NCBI GenBank assembly: GCA_016182095.1
Contig: JACOXY010000015.1
Coordinates: 1-45,285, forward strand
DNA: 45,285 nt
Reading direction: 5' to 3'
DNA from: Candidatus Liptonbacteria bacterium
GTDB lineage: Bacteria; Patescibacteriota; Minisyncoccia; UBA6257; JACOXY01
The notes under the pieces were generated by a model. That model saw only the letters and a program-made list of their open reading frames with translations. It ran no database searches and was not told the origin of the DNA. The number at the start of each line of letters is the position of its first letter. The stretch's first letter is position 1. This document shows positions 39,102-45,285 of the stretch, one piece after another. The position numbers and the translations under genes were made by a program.

Positions 39102-39842
39102 ATGACACCTGACACAGAAACTTTTTACTCTCGCCTTCACCGCCCCATAGGTGATCTCTCGCTTGCGCGTCGCAAGCAAGATGTTTTATACGACAAAAAA
39201 TGGAAGCTATTTTTGCGGCGGGCGCGGCTTTTTCGGCATATCCCGTTTATTGAATTTGTCCTCGGATCCGGATCAATGGCCTTGGGCAGCGTGCATAAAA
39301 ATTCAGATCTGGATGCTTTAGCCGGAGTAAAATATGGCCGCATTTTCACCGCCAGAGCGTTTTGCATTTTAGTTTTTGGTTCGTTGGGTTGGCGGCGCAG
39401 TAAGTTTTCGCACGCCGAAAGCGCCAAAGATAAAGTCTGCATGCATCACTTTGTGACTGCAAAAAGCTACCAGCTTTCGCCGCCGTATAATATCTATTGG
39501 CAGGAGGTGTATCGGAATCTCGTTCCAATCTATGGCGACCGGATCGTGTTAGATCTATTTTTTGCGGCAAATAGCGGCTGGATGGACCATAAACGAATCT
39601 GCGCTGACGATCTCCGGCATAAGTATAAAGAGGTGAGTAGGGTACAAAAATTTTTAGAATGGGTCTTAAGCGGGAAAATAGGGAATTTAATTGAAACCAA
39701 ACTTAAAAAAATTCAGGTAAGGCGAATTGAAAATGGTTTCAAAAATGACAAATTGGGCTTTGAACCGCGAATAAAATACACCAATGAAGAGTTGGAATTT
39801 TTGCCAAGCACTTCGCGAATCCACGCATTAACTAACCAATGA
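39102..39842 (+). CDS. Nucleotidyltransferase-like protein, 246 aa
   Basis: Contains the nucleotidyltransferase signature LGSGSMALGSVHKNSDLDALA near residue 55 (GS ... S-D-L-D). The following half is helical and basic (RARLFRHIPF, FLEWVLSGKIGNLIETKLKKIQVRRIENGFK). It differs clearly from the nucleotidyltransferase at 3537. Related CPR proteins are common and uncharacterised; nucleic acid or a small molecule could be the target. The start has no clear RBS. It lies 65 bp after a large palindrome and is followed by another (39847-39880). Confidence 0.8.
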   Translation: MTPDTETFYSRLHRPIGDLSLARRKQDVLYDKKWKLFLRRARLFRHIPFIEFVLGSGSMALGSVHKNSDLDALAGVKYGRIFTARAFCILVFGSLGWRRSKFSHAESAKDKVCMHHFVTAKSYQLSPPYNIYWQEVYRNLVPIYGDRIVLDLFFAANSGWMDHKRICADDLRHKYKEVSRVQKFLEWVLSGKIGNLIETKLKKIQVRRIENGFKNDKLGFEPRIKYTNEELEFLPSTSRIHALTNQ

Positions 39843-39846
39843 TTTT

Positions 39847-39880
39847 ACTTGTTAATAGTACGATCGTACCATTAACAAGT
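39847..39880. terminator. 34-bp palindrome after the nucleotidyltransferase gene
   Basis: ACTTGTTAAT-x-GTACGATCGTAC-x-ATTAACAAGT: two 10-bp arms and a perfect 12-bp self-complementary centre, with one unpaired base on each side. It begins 4 bp after the stop codon. It could be a transcript-end hairpin or a protein-binding palindrome. Confidence 0.6.
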
Positions 39881-39936
39881 AATGAGCCATCAAGCTCTAA
39901 TTCATGTGAAGAATCTGCTCAAGACGACGTCACCTC

Positions 39937-41202
39937 TTACATTGATTTAGCAATTTTATCGTGAGCCAATTTTGCAACTGCCGTAAAAATTGAGTTCGGA
40001 TTATTCATCTCCGCTTCGGCAAGTTTCCAATTCATCTCGGCTCGGACGGTGAGTCTAGTATCTTTAATTCCCGGGGTGAGCGGCAAATTTCCCATACCGA
40101 TTTCGTCTCCATAATAAATTACCTGTGAGCCTGGCAGGCTAAAGAGAAGTTCAAACGCCTCAATAATTTTTTGTGGATCGTTGTTGAAAAAATTAGCCAG
40201 GCGCAAAGAAATACCGTCGCCAAACCTAAGCTTATACTCCGGATCAAAGTAATTAAAAATCTCCTTATGCTCCTCTGGCTTAAGCGTTGCCAGAGATAAG
40301 TCGTCGTGATTTCGCAAAAATACCGCCCAAGAACAGTTCTTTGGTATATCCAATGAGGCTTGAACAATTTCCTGGAGCAAGTCCGGATCGCTGCGCTTAA
40401 GGGCTAATATCATTTTTTCTGCCAACGGAAAATTATAAACCATGTGAGATTCATCTCCGGCGCCAAAATACTCTTTCAATTTTTGAATTGGCTCATGCGC
40501 TTCCGCAAGCAGGACATGTTCCGGCCAGCGGTTTTCAACATGAGAGCGGATCTTTCTAAGCATCGCGTGTGTTTCAGGCAGTCCTTTGGAATTAGTGCCC
40601 TCTCTTTTTATCAAGTGAGATACCGCGTCCAACCTGAATGCGTCAACACCAATATTAGCCCAAAAATCAATCACTCCCATCGTTTTTTCAAAAACTTCCG
40701 GATTGTCCCAATTCAAATCGGCTTGCTGCGGATAAAAAGTAGAGAAGTAGTAGTCGTTGGTTTCTTTATTATAAATCCAGTTACTCGGCTTTATATCAAT
40801 GAAGGGATTAATAGCGCCCCGAAGCTCCTTGCCAGACTTACTCCAAAGAAATAAATCTCTTTGGGGATTATCGGCTGAATTGCGCGCTTCAATAAACCAG
40901 TGGTGATCCACGGAAACATGGTTTAAAACAAAGTCAACCATCACCCTAATGTTCAACTCATGGGCTTTGGCTATAAAATTTTTGAAATCATCCAGCGTCC
41001 CCAGTTCCTTTCTCACGCCAAAGTAATCGGAAATATCATAACCATCGTCAATCATTGGGGATGGATAATGGGGCAGTATATGCACACAACCAATGCCGAG
41101 TTTTTTTAAATAAGGAAGCTTCTCAATAATGCCGCGGAAATTGCCGGCAAATTTGTCAACATAAAGCTCGTAAAAAACCGCCCTTCCCCACCAGTTATTC
41201 AT
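39937..41202 (-). CDS. GH13 alpha-amylase-family protein (trehalose synthase/alpha-glucosidase-like), short
   Basis: A 421-aa TIM-barrel glycoside hydrolase or transglycosidase. ATG 41202 gives MNNWWGRAVFYELYVDKF, the usual first barrel strand. Conserved regions are VMVDFVLNHVS, VDAFRLDAVSHL (nucleophile Asp), LLAEAHE (acid/base Glu) and FLRNHDDLS (transition-state Asp). PGSQVIYYGDEIGMGN follows. The pattern is closest to trehalose synthase and oligo-glucosidase groups; the exact product is unknown. The C-terminal beta-sandwich domain normally present (about 80-100 aa) is missing. A terminator of the preceding small gene lies just upstream, so transcription starts in the short AT-rich gap (TATAAT-like box about 10 bp before the ATG). 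Confidence 0.88.
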   Translation of the reverse strand: MNNWWGRAVFYELYVDKFAGNFRGIIEKLPYLKKLGIGCVHILPHYPSPMIDDGYDISDYFGVRKELGTLDDFKNFIAKAHELNIRVMVDFVLNHVSVDHHWFIEARNSADNPQRDLFLWSKSGKELRGAINPFIDIKPSNWIYNKETNDYYFSTFYPQQADLNWDNPEVFEKTMGVIDFWANIGVDAFRLDAVSHLIKREGTNSKGLPETHAMLRKIRSHVENRWPEHVLLAEAHEPIQKLKEYFGAGDESHMVYNFPLAEKMILALKRSDPDLLQEIVQASLDIPKNCSWAVFLRNHDDLSLATLKPEEHKEIFNYFDPEYKLRFGDGISLRLANFFNNDPQKIIEAFELLFSLPGSQVIYYGDEIGMGNLPLTPGIKDTRLTVRAEMNWKLAEAEMNNPNSIFTAVAKLAHDKIAKSM

Positions 41203-41215
41203 TAATAATATTATA

Positions 41216-41244
41216 GCAAAACCCCGCCATTTTGTGGCGGGGTT
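41216..41244 (-). terminator. Intrinsic terminator of the 48-aa acidic gene
   Basis: On the minus strand AACCCCGCC-ACAAAAT-GGCGGGGTT followed by TTGC. A 9-bp GC-rich perfect stem that separates the acidic gene from the GH13 gene. Confidence 0.82.
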
Positions 41245-41251
41245 AAGTTGC

Positions 41252-41398
41252 TTACTTGCCTTCTTCTGCAGATGGTTCCTCCGGGGCTCCTGATTCTTCA
41301 CTTGGGTTGGCTTTCTCTTCGCTCTCTGCCGAAGACTCAACTTGCTCCTCTCCATCCTGTGTGCCTTGAGCAGACACCGGCTTTTTGACTTCGTCCAT
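41252..41398 (-). CDS. Small acidic disordered protein, 48 aa
   Basis: ATG 41398 opens a 48-residue frame: MDEVKKPVSAQGTQDGEEQ, then Glu/Ser/Pro-rich to the end (AESEEKANPSEESGAPEEP), with stop at 41252. About a third of the residues are acidic and there are no aromatics, so it is probably unfolded. A strong terminator immediately after the stop supports a real gene. Similar small acidic tails and peptides occur in Patescibacteria without known function. The upstream RBS is weak (ATTAAC before the ATG). Confidence 0.6.
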   Translation of the reverse strand: MDEVKKPVSAQGTQDGEEQVESSAESEEKANPSEESGAPEEPSAEEGK

Positions 41399-41457
41399 GT
41401 TAATAACAATTTAATTGCAATATTCACTTCTCAAGAAGGCTTGCGACTATTACCTTG

Positions 41458-41756
41458 GGAGTGTGAGATACGAACAAAATCAGTTTAGCGGAGCACATTT
41501 CCTAAATATGTAAGGCGCGAGGAGGAGATTAGTACTCAAAGAGTACAGCTCCGACGAGTCAACGCAACAGATTTAGGAAATGCGCCAGGCCCCTTGGGGA
41601 AGCTCAAAAATTGCTGATTTCTTCCTTATGCTCCATCCTGAGCTTGCCGAAGGACTCCTCCTCAATGTATTCTCCGAATACAATTTCGTCGTCGTGCCTT
41701 GAAATCATCTAATTTTTGAGCTTCTAAACTTGATTTATGTTCGTATCTCACACTCC
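41458..41756. repeat. Family A inverted-repeat element, copy 2
   Basis: 299 bp, same ends (GGAGTGTGAGATACGAACA and its complement) and largely the same sequence as 381-652. It has an extra piece CATCCTGAGCTTGCCGAAGGA in the right half that copy 1 lacks. It lies in a 550-bp region (41399-41948) with no gene; the rest of that region holds the palindrome at 41813-41845 and AT-rich DNA. Confidence 0.9.
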
Positions 41757-41812
41757 TACTACATCCAGATATGCCATAAATAATATCATATAATTGTATA
41801 ATTTCAAAACTC

Positions 41813-41845
41813 CCAATCTTACGAAGTCTCACTTCGTAAGATTGG
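41813..41845. repeat. Perfect 15-bp-arm palindrome upstream of phoH
   Basis: CCAATCTTACGAAGT and ACTTCGTAAGATTGG separated by CTC. No T-run follows on either strand, so a terminator is less likely than a regulatory hairpin or a small mobile palindrome. It lies about 100 bp before the PhoH-like gene. Confidence 0.75.
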
Positions 41846-41948
41846 CTATTGTTGCCCATTCTTATCCATATGATTGACCAAAAATGAAGAACCATGTAGA
41901 TTATAAAGAGCTACCTAGCATCAGTTTTGACAACCAAAAGGGGTGTGG

Positions 41949-43346
41949 ATGGAGTCAGATGGCGCGGCGCAAATCTGCGATACAAATGTAATTATTGAGG
42001 ATCCGGACATTCTCAATAGTTACAAAAATAGGCGGATCGGAATCCCCATTTTTGTTCTTGAGGAACTTGACAGGCGAAAATATGACCGCAATGCCGAAGT
42101 CGCGGAAAACGCCAGAGAGGCGCTCCGAAAATTAGAGAGATTAAGTTCCGCCGGGATTCTGAACTACCTAAACGTTCAAAGCGCTAGTTCCAGCAGCGTC
42201 CAAACCGGCATTGATGTTCTTTTTGGTAACTTTGACTTTGACAATCTACCGACCAGAGCGGGCTTGGAAAATATTCCTGATAATAAAATTATTATTTGCG
42301 GAGTAATGGCCGCAAAGATATACGGAGAGGTTGTAATGGTGAGTAACGATTTTAACGTTCGCGTAAAGGCGCGCGCGCTTGGTCTTGCAGCCATTCCGCA
42401 TGGCGTTAAAGATCTTTATAACGGGAAGAGGAGGATTAACATACGGGACTCAAGAATATTTTCTACCGAGGGATGGGAAAAGAGCGGCCATAAAATCGAC
42501 GCCGCGTTGGTTTGCGACAATGAAATTCTTGAAAGACTAATTCCCAATCAATGCTGTTATTTAAAAGATGAGCGCGGCAAGTATATTCTCGCGGTTTATA
42601 AAAAGCGCGGAAATTATTTTAGGGTAGTCAGAAAGCCACCGACAGTGAGCAGCAAGAACAGATTTAAGTATCCGCTAAACGACGAACAGGCTCTCGCTCT
42701 TGATCTCATGCTTGACCCTGAAATCCAGTGCGTTTCCATTGGGGGGATAGCCGGAGTCGGAAAGACTTTCATCAGTTTACTGGGCGGTTATAATCAAACC
42801 CGACACGGATCGGAATATGTCAGTGAGCCGCGATATAATCTTATAACCGTGTACCGACCAAAGACTTCTATGGGAGAAAAGGAGGGATTTCTTCCGGGAA
42901 ATGAAAAGAAAAAGTTTGAACCATGGGCTAGGCCTATTTATGATAATCTGAATTTAATTATATACGGAGAAGAGGGCCGGTATGAAAAAGATGGCAGAGT
43001 TTTTGAAATTCGCACCCACGAAGATCTTGAGGGCGATTTGATTGAAGTTTGTTCGGTTACTCACGAGCAAGGAAGAAGTTTAAGGAACAGGTTTGTTATC
43101 GTTGACGAGGCGCAATGTCTTACCAAGAAACACATTAAGATGCTGGGGACGCGGCTTGCAGAAAACTCAAAGCTCATTATCTGCGGAGACGTTGATCAGA
43201 TCGCCGATAATGCGAGAGTGAGCAAATATTCCAATGGGTTTTCAAGCATCGTCCGAAGTTTGGCTGGCCAGGAAGAATACGGCCACATTGAACTGACTCA
43301 AGTGGTAAGAATGAAAATTGTTGAACTGATCGCCAATCTTTTATAA
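41949..43346 (+). CDS. PIN-PhoH (PhoH2-type) RNA helicase/RNase-like protein
   Basis: A 465-aa fusion. Residues 8-140 are a PIN ribonuclease domain (CDTNVIIEDPDIL, VLEELDRRK, VSNDFNVRVKARALG, giving the acidic residues D, E, D). The C-terminal half is a PhoH ATPase with Walker A GGIAGVGKTFISLLGG and Walker B FVIVDEAQCLTKKH, then KLIICGDVDQIADN. PhoH2 proteins unwind and cut RNA. ATG 41949 is chosen because AAGGGG lies 5 nt upstream; GTG 41943 overlaps that site. A terminator follows the stop. The protein ends soon after VVRMKIVELIANLL, a normal end for the family. Confidence 0.92.
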   Translation: MESDGAAQICDTNVIIEDPDILNSYKNRRIGIPIFVLEELDRRKYDRNAEVAENAREALRKLERLSSAGILNYLNVQSASSSSVQTGIDVLFGNFDFDNLPTRAGLENIPDNKIIICGVMAAKIYGEVVMVSNDFNVRVKARALGLAAIPHGVKDLYNGKRRINIRDSRIFSTEGWEKSGHKIDAALVCDNEILERLIPNQCCYLKDERGKYILAVYKKRGNYFRVVRKPPTVSSKNRFKYPLNDEQALALDLMLDPEIQCVSIGGIAGVGKTFISLLGGYNQTRHGSEYVSEPRYNLITVYRPKTSMGEKEGFLPGNEKKKFEPWARPIYDNLNLIIYGEEGRYEKDGRVFEIRTHEDLEGDLIEVCSVTHEQGRSLRNRFVIVDEAQCLTKKHIKMLGTRLAENSKLIICGDVDQIADNARVSKYSNGFSSIVRSLAGQEEYGHIELTQVVRMKIVELIANLL

Positions 43347-43351
43347 ATTAT

Positions 43352-43383
43352 AAAACCCGCGAGAAAATCGCGGGGTTTTAACT
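43352..43383 (+). terminator. Intrinsic terminator of the PhoH-like gene
   Basis: AAAACCCGCGA-GAAAA-TCGCGGGGTTTT followed by AACTTT, 6 bp after the stop codon. Confidence 0.85.
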
Positions 43384-43442
43384 TTATTGGCTCCAGAGAC
43401 ATTACTTGAATTTCACGCAATATTTAGTAGAATAATAAATAT

Positions 43443-43542
43443 TCCGGCGTAGCGGAACGGCAGAGCGGGTCCCTGTTTCAGCCAGAGGCTGATCCGCCTG
43501 CCTACGCAGACAGGCTTTTGGCGGAAAGGACAAGGTTGTAGG
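43443..43542 (+). pseudogene. tRNA-Asn relic with 48-bp insertion at the anticodon
   Basis: 43443-43477 matches the 5' half of the intact tRNA-Asn at 43771 except for two bases in the D stem (GCGG instead of GCTC), which break pairing. Directly after the anticodon GTT (43475-43477) a 48-bp segment (43478-43525) is inserted. The match then resumes (AAGGACAAGGTTGTAGG) and ends at 43542, so the T-loop and 3' acceptor strand are missing. The insert folds as two hairpins: TCAGCC-AGA-GGCTGA, and TCCGCC...GGCGGA with inner GCCT/AGGC. Confidence 0.85.
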
Positions 43543-43584
43543 CCCGCCCCGTTAGATATTGGGAAATTTTTAAAAATTGAATAA

Positions 43585-43746
43585 TAGACCTTGTGCGCAA
43601 TTCCTTTTCTACTTAAATTTCCATATTTTGGCTACGGCTTTGTAAAAATTTCTTGAAATATACCGGTGTATATTCCTTCAAAATTTTTACTTCGCCTCAC
43701 TCAAAATCTTAAAATTTCGTTACGAAAATAATTGCGCAAAAGGTCT
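43585..43746. repeat. Family D inverted-repeat element between the two tRNA-Asn copies
   Basis: 162 bp with 18-bp ends TAGACCTTGTGCGCAATT and its inverse (one mismatch). Inside is a second large palindrome, GTAAAAATTT ... AAATTTTTAC, around the self-complementary TATACCGGTGTATA. It has no coding capacity. Only one copy is in the window. Confidence 0.85.
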
Positions 43747-43754
43747 AATGAGAA

Positions 43755-43857
43755 ATAACTGCTATTTTTCTCCGGCGTAGCTCAACGGCAGAGCGGGTCC
43801 CTGTTAAGGACAAGGTTGTAGGTTCGAATCCTACCGCCGGAGCAAAGTAGCAGTTAT
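43755..43857. repeat. Inverted repeats bracketing tRNA-Asn
   Basis: ATAACTGCTA at 43755-43764 and its exact inverse TAGCAGTTAT at 43848-43857 flank the tRNA gene at 6 and 5 nt. In the primary transcript they could extend the acceptor stem into one long helix. Confidence 0.7.
43771..43842 (+). tRNA. tRNA-Asn(GTT)
   Basis: A 72-nt cloverleaf. The acceptor strands TCCGGCG and CGCCGGA pair over 7 bp, with discriminator G. The D arm is GCTC...GAGC, the anticodon loop CTGTTAA has GTT at 43803-43805, and the T arm is GTAGG-TTCGAAT-CCTAC. The 3' CCA is not encoded (CAA follows). The outermost anticodon-stem pair is a mismatch. The gene is flanked by a 10-bp inverted repeat. Confidence 0.92.
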
Positions 43858-43869
43858 CTTGTAAGATAT

Positions 43870-44073
43870 CTAGCGGGGTGAAAATCCTACCGCCGGAGCC
43901 AAGAAACTAGATACGAACTCATTTTTTGAAGATAGGAGTGTTCGCTCGACCAACCTCGCCACTATTTTTTGTAAGAACACGGCGGAATTTTTAACGGCGC
44001 CTAATTTCTTTTCCTTGCCATACCACCCGTGCGTGGAAAAGGTTAAGGAAATCCCTAAAATCAATAATCCCAT
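43870..44073 (-). CDS. Doubtful small ORF, 67 aa
   Basis: From ATG 44073 a frame reads MGLLILGISLTFSTHGWYG, then a basic helical middle (KKLGAVKNSAVFLQKIVARLVERTLL), and ends in sequence antisense to the duplicated tRNA end. A TATAAT box (44085-44080) lies 6 nt before the ATG, which would make a leaderless mRNA. I do not recognise the protein. The last third comes from tRNA debris, so it may be a young or non-functional gene. Confidence 0.25.
   Translation of the reverse strand: MGLLILGISLTFSTHGWYGKEKKLGAVKNSAVFLQKIVARLVERTLLSSKNEFVSSFLAPAVGFSPR
43883..43899 (+). repeat. Duplicated tRNA-Asn 3' end (att-like)
   Basis: AATCCTACCGCCGGAGC repeats exactly the 3' end of the intact tRNA (43827-43843). 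Here it is followed by CA, giving an encoded CCA end. This is the footprint expected when DNA integrates into or recombines at a tRNA 3' end. Only 40 bp separate the two copies, so no element lies between them. Confidence 0.75.
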
Positions 44074-44084
44074 TTTGGGATTAT
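44064..44084. promoter_or_regulatory. Candidate operator of the controller protein
   Basis: A perfect palindrome with 9-bp arms ATAATCCCA and TGGGATTAT and a 3-bp centre lies 30 bp upstream of the HTH gene and overlaps a TATAAT box on the minus strand. This is where a controller protein of an R-M system usually binds. Binding is inferred. Confidence 0.5.
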
Positions 44085-44114
44085 ACCACAATAGGATATA
44101 TGATACAAACAAGT

Positions 44115-44336
44115 ATGAGTAGGTCAATTTACTCAAAAGACTATAAGGAAATCATAGAACGCTTGAAAAGGGCGCGTATTGAAGCTGATCTATCCCAGCA
44201 AGCGGTAGCTGATAAACTTGGCAAGCCGCAATCCTATATCTCAAAAATAGAATCCGGCGAAAGACGGCTCGATGTAGTGGAAATGAAAAAATTTGCGGCG
44301 ATTTACAAAAAGCCAGCCGATTACTTTTTGAAATAA
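44115..44336 (+). CDS. XRE-family HTH protein, probable R-M controller (C protein)
   Basis: A 73-aa helix-turn-helix protein. The Cro/CI-type fold is clear: IIERLKRARIEADLSQQAVADKLGKPQSYISKIESGERRLDVVEMKKFAAIYKKPADYFL, with Q-x3-A and S-x2-S-x-I-E at the turn and recognition helix. The size and the position, 1 bp before a restriction-enzyme gene and opposite a DNA methyltransferase gene, are those of C proteins. C proteins delay endonuclease expression until DNA is methylated. ATG 44115 is preferred; ATG 44100 lies close to the promoter. A palindrome at 44064-44084 is a candidate binding site. Confidence 0.85.
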   Translation: MSRSIYSKDYKEIIERLKRARIEADLSQQAVADKLGKPQSYISKIESGERRLDVVEMKKFAAIYKKPADYFLK

Positions 44337-44337
44337 T

Positions 44338-44949
44338 ATGTTCGATAAATTTATAAAATTCTACGAGCGAACAATACGAAAAATGTGGCGCATTCGTGCC
44401 GGCGGCACTTTACGTTCGCTGAAAGGCACGCTCGTTGAGACGATGGCCGAGGAGATGGTTTTACTCGCATGGAAAAATATCGGCGGCAAACCTTCGCGCA
44501 TTAAAATCAACAAAACAAAATATCCCATCAGTAATGGAAGGGGAAATGTTTATAAACTATCTCAAGACAAGCAGGTTTATCTTGACGATGAATTTGTGCT
44601 TTCAATCGAGTGTAAAGCGTATGCAGAGGTCGCGATGTATAAACGCATATTAGTTGATGCCTTTTTGCTCAAAAAGCACTTCCCAAAACTCAAATTCTGC
44701 CTTTTCCAATTAGAAAGTATGCTTGGCGGCGATTACTCCATTGCCGTTGATCATCCGAATGGAAGCCCATCAGTCAAAGTTCTTGAGCATCATTTTCCAA
44801 ATCTCGACATTGAGATCATCACCATGCTGGATGGAGAACGAAACATTAAAGGGGAAATACACAAAAAGCAGTTTTATAAACCGCTTCGTCCAGAAAGATT
44901 AGACCATGCAATCAAATACTTTGAGCGCGCATTAAAAGAGCATCTCTAA
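44338..44949 (+). CDS. Probable type II restriction endonuclease (PD-(D/E)XK)
   Basis: A 203-aa protein, probably the nuclease of an R-M system. The middle shows VYLDDEFVLSIECKAYAEVAMYKRIL: an Asp followed after a short strand by E-C-K, the D-x(n)-E-x-K core of PD-(D/E)XK nucleases. An early helix RSLKGTLVETMAEEMVLLAW may add the usual N-terminal Glu. The specificity cannot be read. The gene starts 2 bp after the controller stop, so both are on one transcript. It converges on the methyltransferase gene with a 4-bp overlap of the stop codons. The family is inferred from motif and context. Confidence 0.75.
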   Translation: MFDKFIKFYERTIRKMWRIRAGGTLRSLKGTLVETMAEEMVLLAWKNIGGKPSRIKINKTKYPISNGRGNVYKLSQDKQVYLDDEFVLSIECKAYAEVAMYKRILVDAFLLKKHFPKLKFCLFQLESMLGGDYSIAVDHPNGSPSVKVLEHHFPNLDIEIITMLDGERNIKGEIHKKQFYKPLRPERLDHAIKYFERALKEHL

Positions 44950-45285
44950 AATAACTTCGCCGGAATTTCTTTTATTCGTTTCTCGGAGATTTTGCAGTAT
45001 TTCGGTGAGATATCTATTCCGATATATTTTCTGCCTGTTTCTGCGGCGCAAAGTGTGGTTGTTCCAGCGCCATTGAACGGATCAAGTACAATATCGTCTT
45101 GATAGCTAAAGAGTTTCATCAGTCGCGTTGCTAACTCCTTTGGAAACATTGCGGGGTGATCGTATTCTTTCATGTTTCGTTCGGGGGCGATGGACCATTT
45201 TGCATAAACCCATTTTTTGAATTCGTCGCCTGTTATATCGGCTTTTGATGAGTCGCCGGCCTTTTTGTGTGTATCTTTTGAGAAA
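44946..45285 (-). CDS. DNA N4/N6-adenine/cytosine methyltransferase, C-terminal part (5' end outside window)
   Basis: The frame is open to the window edge, so about 112 residues are present. An internal ATG at 45173 is not the start. The AdoMet-binding motif I is LDPFNGAGTTTLCAAETGRKYIGIDISPKYC. It is preceded by HPAMFPKELATRLMKLFS and, before that, by WVYAKWSIAPERN. Motif I lies near the C-terminus, so the DPPY catalytic motif must be N-terminal and outside the window: the beta-class order. It would protect host DNA from the neighbouring nuclease. Confidence 0.9.
   Translation of the reverse strand, partial: FSKDTHKKAGDSSKADITGDEFKKWVYAKWSIAPERNMKEYDHPAMFPKELATRLMKLFSYQDDIVLDPFNGAGTTTLCAAETGRKYIGIDISPKYCKISEKRIKEIPAKLF

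Noticed and set aside
43443-43542. Functional intron-containing tRNA-Asn
   Set aside because: The D stem is broken and the T-loop and 3' acceptor strand are missing, so splicing out the insert would not give a tRNA.

Overview
The window looks like a piece of a small, host-dependent or episymbiotic bacterium of the Candidate Phyla Radiation (Patescibacteria, Parcubacteria-like). This is inferred from gene content, not from an rRNA marker. The signs are short single-copy housekeeping genes, a ProRS without its editing domain, many tiny orphan membrane proteins, solitary nucleotidyltransferases, a DnaB-RecR-CysS-c-di-AMP cluster, the standard genetic code (TGA is used as a stop), and an unusual load of short palindromic repeats between and inside genes.

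Layout. 1-6.7 kb: the end of an AI-2E-type permease, metG, a sugar-nucleotide epimerase with an odd SEC-C tail, and a run of small orphan genes on both strands, each with its own hairpin terminator. 6.7-13.2 kb: tatD, two tiny genes behind a near-consensus promoter, leuS and an isolated acyl-CoA dehydrogenase. 13.2-22.5 kb: an orphan gene with a nuclease-like C-terminal pattern, a glmS with a broken 3' end, glutaredoxin, DsbA, a LOG-family protein, a PGI/PMI isomerase, a ROK kinase, FKBP, a YtxH-like protein and a 30-residue membrane peptide. 22.5-29.8 kb: envelope growth genes (rseP, mreB, PBP2), proS and rplU. 29.8-35.1 kb: a minus-strand cluster that reads, in transcription order, fused cdaA-cdaR, cysS, dnaB, recR, RHH protein. 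35.1-43.4 kb: a GlcD-like FAD oxidase, rmuC, a nucleotidyltransferase, a truncated GH13 enzyme, a small acidic protein and a PIN-PhoH ATPase. 43.4-45.3 kb: a scrambled tRNA-Asn locus followed by a controller/restriction/methyltransferase system that runs off the window.

Most unusual features. (1) A complete GxxExxY domain (PD-(D/E)XK-like) sits in frame in the cytoplasmic loop of the RseP intramembrane protease. (2) Several families of terminal-inverted-repeat elements have ends that form gene boundaries: one family ends directly at the ATG of three envelope genes, and another ends one base before the ATG of both metG and cysS. (3) The diadenylate cyclase and its YbbR/CdaR partner are one protein, with the RHR motif changed to RHS. 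(4) glmS has lost a short segment and its reading frame just before the conserved C-tail. (5) A tRNA-Asn relic carries a 48-bp double hairpin exactly behind the anticodon, next to an intact tRNA-Asn bracketed by inverted repeats and an R-M system.

All family assignments come from reading motifs by eye. No database search was possible.
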